Made by a program: the position numbers and the translations under genes. Shown here in pieces: positions 10,205 to 21,359 of a stretch of 64,000 nt of DNA (position 1 is its first letter; each line of letters opens with the position of its first letter). A model generated the notes under the pieces. The model was not told the origin of the DNA. It did no database searches and saw only the letters and a list, made by a program, of their open reading frames with translations. The stretch is from Sycon ciliatum (lineage: Eukaryota; Porifera; Calcarea; Leucosolenida; Sycettidae), in assembly GCF_964019385.1 (NCBI RefSeq), contig NC_088654.1, positions 13,551,700 to 13,615,699 on the forward strand, in the 5' to 3' direction.

Positions 10205-10380
10205 ACTCAAGCACACGGGTCTACCATGGGTTTTTTTCCTTTTCTTTTTTTACGGCAAACCACGAACCTCGAGAACAGAATACTGCATGATAGAGGTGGT
10301 TGCAGACGCAACTGTGGTGGTGAAACTGGAGCATCTCCGCCGACCTGAGGTCTCGGCTTCAGCGACACTTCAGTGCACCA
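10205..10380 (-). mobile_element. LINE 3'-end fragment (relative of LINE A tail)
   Basis: Read on the minus strand it carries CCGAGACCTCAGGTCGGC, also present in the 3' UTR of LINE A (near 31230), and ends in an A-rich tail. A second copy is at 62510-62670. It appears to be a short, 5'-truncated 3' end. Confidence 0.55.
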
Positions 10381-10687
10381 AAAACTGGGGAGGAGTAGGC
10401 ACAGGGGAGGGGAGGGGAGTACATTTGAATCAGGGAGTAGTAAAATACCGGGAGATGATACGGGCACACATCCGGGATTACGAGCTTTGCCTCACACAAA
10501 AAATACAAACCGCGCGAAAATTCAAATTTTTGCTCTTTTGACAGCGCTGAGAAACCTTCAAATAGTGACGAGAAGACCAGACGTATACCTTCGTGACAAG
10601 CTGCCACTTGTTCTTTTCAGCTCGAGCCTTTTTTGGGAGCTAGTCTGGTACATCGTCCACACTGCTGCCAAGTCTCGACTCGCCAAA

Positions 10688-10725
10688 ATGGATGGAAGTG
10701 ACGAATATGGAGGACGCTATCCTAG
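10688..10725 (+). CDS. Possible short first coding exon (tentative)
   Basis: ATG at 10688 in a reasonable context (GCCAAAATGG) opens MDGSDEYGGRYP and runs to a consensus donor AG/GTAAGT at 10726. A plausible acceptor (TTTTTTAATTCCCAG) ends at 11018. Continuing there would read RTRGQKRKSDDLGVAAK before a stop near 11121. The protein is not recognised. The splice sites are the only support, so a chance open frame is quite possible. Confidence 0.22.
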
Positions 10726-10729
10726 GTAA

Positions 10730-11319
10730 GTAACGTGATGGAATTTTCTCATCTTGACATGGTGTAACACGAACCTGAATTTCTCATTTGGACCCACTCG
10801 GACACCTCACCAAGTTGGGATATTTAGAAACTATACCTATTTGTCTACCATTCTACTTCATTTCAACGTGTTAGAGAATGTATCACTTTGGAAAACTCAT
10901 TCCGAAAATTTCGAAGTCTTATTTAGTTGTATAGATTTGAACATAATGTTCAAGATCACTTGTTTTCAGCACTGAATGAGGCCAGGGCTGGTTGCTTTGT
11001 TGCTTTTTTAATTCCCAGAACTCGTGGACAGAAGAGGAAGAGCGACGACTTGGGTGTGGCTGCGAAGTCTGCCTGCCCAACGCGAATTGCAATTACACCC
11101 ACACACATACACACACCCTCTTGACCTTGTACTACACACACGCGCGCACACGTGCGAATACATAAAACTATTCGTCTTTATCCTTTTGTGTTTGACATGA
11201 TCACCTTTTGTACTACTCCCTAGTGATTATTTGCATAACATGAATGGCACAGGGATGACTTGTGGCATTGTACGCTGTACACGATTCCACGGTGCCATAA
11301 AAGTAACATTGGTTATAAT
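10730..11319. other. Unassigned sequence upstream of the satellite
   Basis: A short CA-rich stretch (ACACACACGCGCGCACACGT) lies near 11130-11150. Otherwise no repeat or gene was recognised. The satellite starts abruptly after GGTTATAAT at 11319. Confidence 0.4.
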
Positions 11320-11454
11320 AAAAGGGTTTGCTCCCCACACCGGAGCTCGCGCTATTCCGCCGACTTTACTTGACACTTGACTGACTCACGACTGCCATCC
11401 AGAGGACACGAGAAGTCCATCGAACCTTCGACTCGGCAAACCTGCAAGAAAGCA

Positions 11455-11518
11455 CCACTCCCTGCTCAATACACAGTGTTTCGGGGAATTCACCCCTCAT
11501 CAGTTGAGCTTGAGTAGG
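11455..11518 (-). ncRNA. Type I hammerhead ribozyme (first of 17 copies)
   Basis: Minus-strand order: stem I strand GCTCAA (11509-11504); core CTGATGA (11503-11497); stem II GGGG, loop TGAATT, CCCC (11496-11483); core GAAA (11482-11479); a very short stem III CACTGTG closed by the last A of GAAA with the U of the cleavage triplet GTA; cleavage expected after the A at 11470; stem I partner TTGAGC (11469-11464). All essential core bases are present. Beyond 6 bp, stem I has an asymmetric internal loop and then pairs again (CCTACTC with GAGTGG, including a wobble), the kind of loop that docks with loop II in natural hammerheads. The minimal stem III resembles newt and schistosome satellite ribozymes, where dimeric folding can help activity. 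Cleavage is inferred, not shown. Confidence 0.85.
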
Positions 11519-11530
11519 CTGAGGAAGATT

Positions 11531-11570
11531 GTGCCTGAAGAGCACCACTTATATAGTGCTCTCCAGGCAC
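11531..11570. repeat. Conserved hairpin in each satellite unit (first copy)
   Basis: GTGCCTGAAGAGCAC and GTGCTCTCCAGGCAC can pair over 15 positions with one mismatch, around the loop CACTTATATA. It recurs in every complete unit. In the minus-strand RNA it lies just 5' of the hammerhead and could form part of a rod-like fold. The loop also contains a TATATA word, so a promoter role cannot be excluded. Confidence 0.7.
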
Positions 11571-14500
11571 GACCATCACCAGGGATACAAACTTACAGAG
11601 ACGCTCCATTTTCAGCGCGACAAACACCTCGTGAGCACCAGATAGCAGCGTAAGTCAGTGTCGCTCTTGGACGGTGAGACAGACGTCGAGGACCCTCGGT
11701 CATTCGCAACGCTGTCACCTCCAAACCAACTAGTCGCAAGCCCGCGCTGGGCACAACAGAACGAAGTAGTCGTTGCGACCTCGGCGATGATTTGTAAGAA
11801 AAGGGTTTGCTCCCCACACCGGAGCTCGCGCTATTCCGCCGACTTTACTTGACACTTGACTGACTCACGACTGCCATCCAGAGCACACGAGAAGTCCATC
11901 GAACCTTCGACTCGGCAAACCTGCAAGAAAGCACCACTCCCTGCTCAATACACAGTGTTTCGGGGAATTCACCCCTCATCAGTTGAGCTTGAGTAGGCTG
12001 AGGAAGATTGTGCCTGAAGAGCACCACTTATATAGTGCTCTCCAGGCACGACCATCACCAGGGATACAAACTTACAGAGACGCTCCATTTTCAGCGCGAC
12101 AAACACCTCGTGAGCACCAGATAGCAGCGTAAGTCAGTGTCGCTCTTGGACGGTGAGACAGACGTCGAGGACCCTCGGTCATTCGCAACGCTGTCACCTC
12201 CAAACCAACTAGTCGCAAGCCCGCGCTGGGCACAACAGAACGAAGTAGTGGTTGCGACCTCGGCGATGATTTGTAAGAAAAGGGTTTGCTCCCCACACCG
12301 GAGCTCGCGCTATTCCGCCGACTTTACTTGACACTTGACTGACTCACGACTGCCATCCAGAGCACACGAGAAGTCCATCGAACCTTCGACTCGGCAAACC
12401 TGCAAGAAAGCATCACTCCCTGCTCAATACACAGTGTTTCGGGGAATTCACCCCTCATCAGTTGAGCTTGAGTAGGCTGAGGAAGATTGTGCCTGAAGAG
12501 CACCACTTATATAGTGCTCTCCAGGCACGACCATCACCAGGGATACAAACTTACAGAGACGCTCGATTTTCAGCGCGACAAACACCTCGTGAGCACCAGA
12601 TAGCAGCGTAAGTCAGTGTCGCTCTTGGACGGTGAGACAGACGTCGAGGACCCTCGGTCATTCGCAACGCTGTCACCTCCAAACCAACTAGTCGCAAGCC
12701 CGCGCTGGGCACAACAGTACGAATTAGTGGTTGCGACCTCGGCGATGATTTGTAAGAAAAGGGTTTGCTCCCCACACCGGAGCTCGCGCTATTCCGCCGA
12801 CTTTACTTGACACTTGACTGACTTACGACTGCCATCCAGAGCACACGAGAAGTCCATCGAACCTTCGACTCGGCAAACCTGCAAGAAAGCACCACTCCCT
12901 GCTCAATACACAGTGTTTCGGGGAATTCACCCCTCATCAGTTGAGCTTGAGTAGGCTGAGGAAGATTGTGCCTGAAGAGCACCACTTATATAGTGCTCTC
13001 CAGACACGACCATCACCAGGGATACAAACTTACAGAGACGCTCCGTTTTCAGCGCGACAAACACCTCGTGAGCATCAGATAGCAGCGTGAGTCAGTGTCG
13101 CTCCTGGACGGTGAGACAGACGTCGAGGACCCTCGGTCATTCGCAACGCTGTCACCTCCAAACCAACTAGTCGCAAGCCCGCGCTGGGCACAACAGTACG
13201 AAGTAGTGGTTGCGACCTCGGCGATGATTTGTAAGAAAAGGGTTTGCTCCCCACACCGGAGCTCGCGCTATTCCGCCGACTTTACTTGACACTTGACTGA
13301 CTCACGACTGCCATCCAGAGCACACGAGAAGTCCATCGAACCTTCGACTCGGCAAACCTGCAAGAAAGCACCACTCCCTGCTCAATACACAGTGTTTCGG
13401 GGAATTCACCCCTCATCAGTTGAGCTTGAGTAGGCTGAGGAAGATTGTGCCTGAAGAGCACCACTTATATAGTGCTCTCCAGGCACGACCATCACCAGGG
13501 ATACAAACTTACAGAGACGCTCCGTTTTCAGCGCGACAAACACCTCCTGAGCACCAGATAGCAGCGTGAGTCAGTGTCGCTCCTGGACTGTGAGACAGAC
13601 GTCGAGGACCCTCGGTCATTCGCAACGCTGTCACCTCCAAACCAACTAGTCGCAAGCCCGCGCTGGGCACAACAGTACGAAGTAGTGGTTGCGACCTCGG
13701 CGATGATTTGTAAGAAAAGGGTTTGCTCCCCACACCGGAGCTCGCGCTATTCCGCCGACTTTACTTGACACTTGACTGACTCACGACTGCCATCCAGAGC
13801 ACACGAGAAGTCCATCGAACCTTCGACTCGGCAAACCTGCAAGAAAGCACCACTCCCTGCTCAATACACAGTGTTTCGGGGAATTCACCCCTCATCAGTT
13901 GAGCTCGAGTAGGCTGAGGAAGATTGTGCCTGAAGAGCACCACTTATATAGTGCTCTCCAGGCACGACCATCACCAGGGATACAAACTTACAGAGACGCT
14001 CCGTTTTCAGCGCGACAAACACCTCGTGAGCACAAGATAGCGGCGTGAGTCAGTGTGGCTCCTGGACGGTGAGACAGACGTCGAGGACCCTCGGTCATTC
14101 GCAACGCTGTCACCTCCAAACCAACTAGTCGCAAGCCCGCGCTGGGCACAACAGTACGAAGTAGTGGTTGCGACCTCGGCGATGATTTGTAAGAAAAGGG
14201 TTTGCTCCCCACACCGGAGCTCGCGCTATTCCGCCGACTTTACTTGACACTTGACTGACTTACGACTGCCATCCAGAGCACACGAGAAGTCCATCGAACC
14301 TTCGACTCAGCAAACCTGCAAGAAAGCACCACTCCCTGCTCAATACACAGTGTTTCGGGGAATTCACCCCTCATCAGTTGAGCTTGAGTAGGCTGAGGAA
14401 GATTGTGCCTGAAGAGCACCACTTATATAGTGCTCTCCACGCACGACCATCACCAGGGATACAAACTTACAGAGACGCTCCGTTTTCAGCGCGACAAACA

Positions 14501-17500
14501 CCTCCTGAGCACCAGATAGCAGCGTGAGTCAGTGTGGCTCCTGGACGGTGAGACAGACGTCGAGGACCCTCGGTCATTCGAAACGCTGTCACCTCCAAAC
14601 CAACTAGTCGCAAGCCCGCGCTGGGCCCAACAGTACGAAGTAGTGGTTGCGACCTCGGCGATGATTTGAAAGAAAAGGGTTTGCTCCCCACACCGGAGCT
14701 CGCGCTATTCCGCCGACTTTACTTGACACTTGACTGACTCACGACTGCCATCCAGAGCACATGAGAAGTCCATCGAACCTTCGACTCGGCAAACCTGCAA
14801 GAAAGCACCACTCCCTGCTCAATACACAGTGTTTCGGGGAATTCACCCCTCATCAGTTGAGCTTGAGTAGGCTGAGGAAGATTGTGCCTGAAGAGCACCA
14901 CTATATAGTGCTCTCCAGGCACGACCATCACCAGGGATACAAACTTACAGAGACGCTCCGTTTACAGCGCGACAAACACCTCGTGAGCACCAGATAGCAG
15001 CGTGAGTCAGTGTCGCTCCTGGACGGTGAGACAGACGTGGAGGACCCTCGGTCATTCGCAACGCTGTCACCTCCAAACCAACTAGTCGCAAGCCCGCGCT
15101 GGGCACAACAGAACGAAGTAGTGGTTGCGACCTCGGCGATGATTTGTAAGAAAAGGGTTTGCTCCCCACACCGGAGCTCGCGCTATTCCGCCGACTTTAC
15201 TTGACACTTGACTGACTTACGACTGCCATCCAGAGCACACGAGAAGTCCATCGAACCTTCGACTCGGCAAACCTGCAAGAAAGCACCACTCCCTGCTCAA
15301 TACACAGTGTTTCGGGGAATTCACCCCTCATCAGTTGAGCTTGAGTAGGCTGAGGAAGATTGTGCCTGAAGAGCACCACTTATATAGTGCTCTCCAGGCA
15401 CGACCATCACCAGGGATACAAACTTACAGAGACGCTCCATTTTCAGCGCGACAAACACCTCGTGAGCACCAGATAGCAGCGTAAGTCAGTGTCGCTCTTG
15501 GACGGTGAGACAGACGTCGAGGACCCTCGGTCATTCGCAACGCTGTCACCTCCAAACCAACTAGTCGCAAGCCCGCGCTGGGCACAACAGTACGAAGTAG
15601 TGGTTGCGACCTCGGCGATGATTTGTAAGAAAAGGGTTTGCTCCCCACACCGGAGCTCGCGCTATTCCGCCGACTTTACTTGACACTTGACTGACTTACG
15701 ACTGCCATCCAGAGCACACGAGAAGTCCATCGAACCTTCGACTCGGCACACCTGCAAGAAAGCACCACTCCCTGCTCAATACACAGTGTTTCGGGGAATT
15801 CACCCCTCATCAGTTGAGCTTGAGTAGGCTGAGGAAGATTGTGCCTGAAGAGCACCACTTATATAGTGCTCTCCAGGCACGACCATCACCAGGGATACAA
15901 ACTTACAGAGACGCTCCATTTTCAGCGCGACAAACACCTCGTGAGCACCAGATAGCAGCGTAAGTCAGTGTCGCTCTTGGACGGTGAGACAGACGTCGAG
16001 GACCCTCGGTCATTCGCAACGCTGTCACCTCCAAACCAACTAGTCGCAAGCCCGCGCTGGGCACAACAGTACGAAGTAGTGGTTGCGACCTCGGCGATGA
16101 TTTGTAAGAAAAGGGTTTGCTCCCCACACCGGAGCTCGCGCTATTCCGCCGACTTTACTTGACACTTGACTGACTTACGACTGCCATCCAGAGCACACGA
16201 GAAGTCCATCGAACCTTCGACTCGGCACACCTGCAAGAAAGCACCACTCCCTGCTCAATACACAGTGTTTCGGGGAATTCACCCCTCATCAGTTGAGCTT
16301 GAGTAGGCTGAGGAAGATTGTGCCTGAAGAGCACCACTTATATAGTGCTCTCCAGACACGACCATCACCAGGGATACAAACTTACAGAGACGCTCCGTTT
16401 TCAGCGCGACAAACACCTCGTGAGCACCAGATAGCAGCGTGAGTCAGTGTGGCTCCTGGACGGTGAGACAGACGTCGAGGACCCTCGGTCATTCGCAACG
16501 CTGTCACCTCCAAACCAACTAGTCGCAAGCCCGCGCTGGGCACAACAGTACGAAGTAGTGGTTGCGACCTCGGCGATGATTTGTAAGAAAAGGGTTTGCT
16601 CCCCACACCGGAGCTCGCGCTATTCCGCCGACTTTACTTGACACTTGACTGACTCACGACTGCCATCCAGAGCACACGAGAAGTCCATCGAACCTTCGAC
16701 TCGGCAAACCTGCAAGAAAGCACCACTCCCTGCTCAATACACAGTGTTTCGGGGAATTCACCCCTCATCAGTTGAGCTTGAGTAGGCTGAGGAAGATTGT
16801 GCCTGAAGAGCACCACTTATATAGTGCTCTCCAGGCACGACCATCACCAGGGATACAAACTTACAGAGACGCTCCGTTTTCAGCGCGACAAACACCTCGT
16901 GAGCACCAGATAGCAGCGTGAGTCAGTGTCGCTCCTGGACGGTGAGACAGACGTCGAGGACCCTCGGTCATTCGCAACGCTGTCACCTCCAAACCAACTA
17001 GTCGCAAGCCCGCGCTGGGCACAACAGTACGAAGTAGTGGTTGCGACCTCGGCGATGATTTGTAAGAAAAGGGTTTGCTCCCCACACCGGAGCTCGCGCT
17101 ATTCCGCCGACTTTACTTGACACTTGACTGACTCACGACTGCCATCCAGAGCACACGAGAAGTCCATCGAACCTTCGACTCGGCAAACCTGCAAGAAAGC
17201 ACCACTCCCTGCTCAATACACAGTGTTTCGGGGAATTCACCCCTCATCAGTTGAGCTTGAGTAGGCTGAGGAAGATTGTGCCTGAAGAGCACCACTTATA
17301 TAGTGCTCTCCAGGCACGACCATCACCAGGGATACAAACTTACAGAGACGCTCCATTTTCAGCGCGACAAACACCTCGTGAGCACCAGATAGCAGCGTAA
17401 GTCAGTGTCGCTCTTGGACGGTGAGACAGACGTCGAGGACCCTCGGTCATTCGCAACGCTGTCACCTCCAAACCAACTAGTCGCAAGCCCGCGCTGGGCA

Positions 17501-19370
17501 CAACAGAACGAAGTAGTGGTTGCGACCTCGGCGATGATTTGTAAGAAAAGGGTTTGCTCCCCACACCGGAGCTCGCGCTATTCCGCCGACTTTACTTGAC
17601 ACTTGACTGACTCACCACTGCCATCCAGAGCACACGAGAAGTCCATCGAACCTTCGACTCGGCAAACCTGCAAGAAAGCACCACTCCCTGCTCAATACAC
17701 AGTGTTTCGGGGAATTCACCCCTCATCAGTTGAGCTTGAGTAGGCTGAGGAAGATTGTGCCTGAAGAGCACCACTTATATAGTGCTCTCCAGGCACGACC
17801 ATCACCAGGGATACAAACTTACAGAGACGCTCCGTTTTCAGCGCGACAAACACCTCCTGAGCACCAGATAGCAGCGTGAGTCAGTGTGGCTCCTGGACGG
17901 TGAGACAGACGTCGAGGACCCTCGGTCATTCGAAACGCTGTCACCTCCAAACCAACTAGTCGCAAGCCCGCGCTGGGCCCAACAGTACGAAGTAGTGGTT
18001 GCGACCTCGGCGATGATTTGAAAGAAAAGGGTTTGCTCCCCACACCGGAGCTCGCGCTATTCCGCCGACTTTACTTGACACTTGACTGACTCACGACTGC
18101 CATCCAGAGCACATGAGAAGTCCATCGAACCTTCGACTCGGCAAACCTGCAAGAAAGCACCACTCCCTGCTCAATACACAGTGTTTCGGGGAATTCACCC
18201 CTCATCAGTTGAGCTTGAGTAGGCTGAGGAAGATTGTGCCTGAAGAGCACCACTATATAGTGCTCTCCAGGCACGACCATCACCAGGGATACAAACTTAC
18301 AGAGACGCTCCGTTTTCAGCGCGACAAACACCTCCTGAGCACCAGATAGCAGCGTGAGTCAGTGTGGCTCCTGGACGGTGAGACAGACGTCGAGGACCCT
18401 CGGTCATTCGAAACGCTGTCACCTCCAAACCAACTAGTCGCAAGCCCGCGCTGGGCCCAACAGTACGAAGTAGTGGTTGCGACCTCGGCGATGATTTGAA
18501 AGAAAAGGGTTTGCTCCCCACACCGGAGCTCGCGCTATTCCGCCGACTTTACTTGACACTTGACTGACTCACGACTGCCATCCAGAGCACATGAGAAGTC
18601 CATCGAACCTTCGACTCGGCAAACCTGCAAGAAAGCACCACTCCCTGCTCAATACACAGTGTTTCGGGGAATTCACCCCTCATCAGTTGAGCTTGAGTAG
18701 GCTGAGGAAGATTGTGCCTGAAGAGCACCACTATATAGTGCTCTCCAGGCACGACCATCACCAGGGATACAAACTTACAGAGACGCTCCGTTTTCAGCGC
18801 GACAAACACCTCGTGAGCACCAGATAGCAGCGTGAGTCAGTGTCGCTCCTGGACGGTGAGACAGACGTGGAGGACCCTCGGTCATTCGCAACGCTGTCAC
18901 CTCCAAACCAACTAGTCGCAAGCCCGCGCTGGGCACAACAGAACGAAGTAGTGGTTGCGACCTCGGCGATGATTTGTAAGAAAAAAGTTTGCTCCCCACA
19001 CCGGAGCTCGCGCTATTCCGCCGACTTTACTTGACACTTGACTGACTCACGACTGCCATCCAGAGCACACGAGAAGTCCATCGAACCTTCGACTCGGCAA
19101 ACCTGCAAGAAAGCACCACTCCCTGCTCAATACACAGTGTTTCGGGGAATTCACCCCTCATCAGTTGAGCTTGAGTAGCCTGAGGAAGATTGTGCCTGAA
19201 GAGCACCACTTATATAGTGCTCTCCAGGCACGACCATCACCAGGGATACAAACTTACAGAGACGCTCCGTTTTCAGCGCGACAAACACCTCGTGAGCACC
19301 AGATAGCAGCGTGAGTCAGTGTCGCTCCTGGACGGTGAGACAGACGTCGAGGACCCTCGGTCATTCGCAA

Positions 19371-20340
19371 TCAATCTTAATTAGGCACACCTTGAGAGCT
19401 TTGAAAGTCGAATTGCTACGGTGGAGGCATCCCATTAGTCCACGCTTAGTACGGTTCGGGACATGGCAACAAGCATGGACTTCCTGTCATCAAAGTATGA
19501 CCACTTCGAGACATCCATGTCTGATCGGTATGCACCCACATGAGCGCGACCCAAAACAGCGCTGTTGACTTCAGCGCCCCCCCAAAAGCCCCATCCCCAT
19601 AACTGGACATCCCCAAAACAGACCACCCCGTCAGCGCGCACGCTCAATACAGGTCGACTCATTTACACTCAAACCCAAAAGATGGACACTCGACTTGTCA
19701 AAGACTCAAATCATGATCAACTCGAAATGGCCAATTCAGTATTGAAGGGCGATATTGCCTGGACTCAATTTATAATCAACTCTAGAAAGCAATGATGAAC
19801 TAAAAGAAGCAATTATCGACTCAAAAACACCAGTTCAGTATTAAATGGCGATATTGCCTGGATGGACGTCATTAAAACAGAAAAAGAAAATAATAAGGCA
19901 CCCATTTTGATAGTCCAGGGGATGGCCCACGCCTGGTAAAGAGAAAAAAATAGAGAAAAGAAAAGACGGATATTTCACAGGAAGTACAGGTACATGTACA
20001 TGTACAATGGGGACACAGTGCAGTTCAGTATTAAATGGCGATATTGCCTGGAGCGAATCCATGAACAAATTGTGGGCAGTCACGAGATGGCTTGGACGTA
20101 ACCAAGTCCAGATATAAGTACTAGTAGGTTGTAATCAACTCTAGAAAGCAATGATCAACTAAAAAAAAACAACGGTCGTCTCAAAAAACGCTAGTTCAGT
20201 ATTACATATTTTGGTTTTCCGAAAATGGTAATCTGTGATGGACTGAAACAGAAACAGAAAAATGATAAGGCACCCATTTTGATAGTTTTTGATAGTCCAG
20301 GAGATGGCCCACGCCTGGTAAAGAGAATAGAGAAAAGAAA
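19371..20340. other. Post-satellite region with an internal direct duplication
   Basis: Sequence at about 19874-20110 (AAGGCACCCATTTTGATAGT; GGCCCACGCCTGGTAAAGAG; GAGCGAATCCATGAACAAAT) recurs at about 20247-20420. It is thus a partial tandem duplication with a period near 350 bp. Related fragments occur near 5750-5800. No gene was recognised. Confidence 0.6.
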
Positions 20341-20890
20341 AGACGTTAAATGGCTGCCTGGAGCGAATCCATGAACAAATTGTGGGCAGAGTCACGAAAT
20401 GGCTTGGACGTTAACAAGTCACCGCAGCTGCAAGAGGAGATTGTGCTTCTGCTGGCCCCGAAACAAACTCCCTGTCCGTGCCAACACGGGTCAACATGCC
20501 AGAATATGGTCAACAGTCTCCCCCGGACCTCCGCACAAACGGCACACGTCAACCACGGAAGTGTCGCCAATGACTGACCTCTGGTAGTTCCTGGTATTAA
20601 CCACCTGATCCTGAGCAGCAAATAAAGATGACTTAGCAGATGGACAATGTGGCAGACTTTAAGAAGGAGAGAGGCATGTCCAATACACCGTCACTCGGCT
20701 GCCAATAGCGACCATGCAGGGGCTTCTGCCGCAGACCTTGGGTGGTGGTTACTATAGCAGACTTAAACAACATCAGTTGTTTCACCTCCGATGTCCGGGA
20801 TGTTGAAATGCTCCATAGCCGTGGTTGCCCGGGAGATGATCGACTTTGTAGGTGGGAGATTATCGGGATGAGAATGCAGAGCAGCAATCA
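20341..20890 (-). pseudogene. LINE remnant: RT C-terminal zinc-knuckle region
   Basis: On the minus strand, different frames keep KPLHGRYWQ, AAQDQVVNTRNYQRSVIG and CRLCGGPGETVDHILACW. This CxxC...H...C module after RNTR-type sequence is the C-terminal region of a family of animal non-LTR reverse transcriptases. The RT core is missing and the frames are broken by stops. The clade cannot be assigned from this fragment. Confidence 0.55.
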
Positions 20891-21050
20891 GTGGCAGGTC
20901 AGAGTGCACCTGGAGGTACCTAGACAGACGGATGTACTTCCTCTCCAGCAGGTGCTCAACCGATATAATCCCTCAGCCGCCCTCAGATTATTATTATTAT
21001 ATCTTTCTTAAACTCGGATACTGAGCCAGTAATAAAATTAATTAATGTAA
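20891..21050. other. Unassigned sequence
   Basis: Short spacer with an ATT run (AGATTATTATTATTATAT near 20990-21005); nothing else recognised. Confidence 0.35.
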
Positions 21051-21359
21051 AAAAAGAGAAGAAACACATGAGAACGAGTTATGCAGCAACTATCCACGAC
21101 TTTAACAAGGTAAATATTCAGAATTTTCGCTTCGCTCATCTTCCCTTCTTCGGTCCTACGTAACCACGAACCTTCCAAGTTGGAAGGTTGGTTTGCGCAC
21201 TGGAAATGTGTTAGAGCTAGGTCTTGGGCCGCTGAATGTCTCAGAGGCCTGTTAGTTTCGTGCCCTATTATCGCACAGTCACTTTCTGACTGTTTATCAT
21301 CTTGTTACAGTCGTGGATAGTTGCTGCACAACTCGTTCTCATGTGTTTCTTCTCTTTTT
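21051..21359. mobile_element. MITE with near-perfect 51-bp terminal inverted repeats
   Basis: The left arm AAAAAGAGAAGAAACACATG, continuing to ACTATCCACGACT, matches the reverse complement of the right arm at 50 of 51 positions by eye. The interior contains the family palindrome CCTTCCAAGTTGGAAGG (21171-21187). There is no coding capacity. The arm identity suggests recent mobility. Confidence 0.8.

Larger units (their letters stand above)
11320..19370 (-). repeat. 479-bp satellite array carrying hammerhead ribozymes
   Basis: About 16.8 head-to-tail units of 479 bp (three are 478 bp, from CCACTATATAG instead of CCACTTATATAG). The array begins at AAAAGGGTTTGCTCCCC and stops inside a unit at TCATTCGCAA, where unique sequence resumes. 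Units differ by only a few substitutions. Each unit holds, on the minus strand, a type I hammerhead ribozyme and, further upstream in that RNA, a 15-bp hairpin. Minimal hammerheads (46 nt) start at plus positions 11464, 11943, 12422, 12901, 13380, 13859, 14338, 14817, 15295, 15774, 16253, 16732, 17211, 17690, 18169, 18647 and 19125. Short ORFs repeating in every unit follow from sequence identity and show no coding signature. Confidence 0.95.

Noticed and set aside
11366-19209. Repeating 60-86 residue ORFs on both strands across the satellite
   Set aside because: They recur only because the units are near-identical. They overlap on both strands, have no known domain, and the conserved functional signal is the RNA hammerhead.
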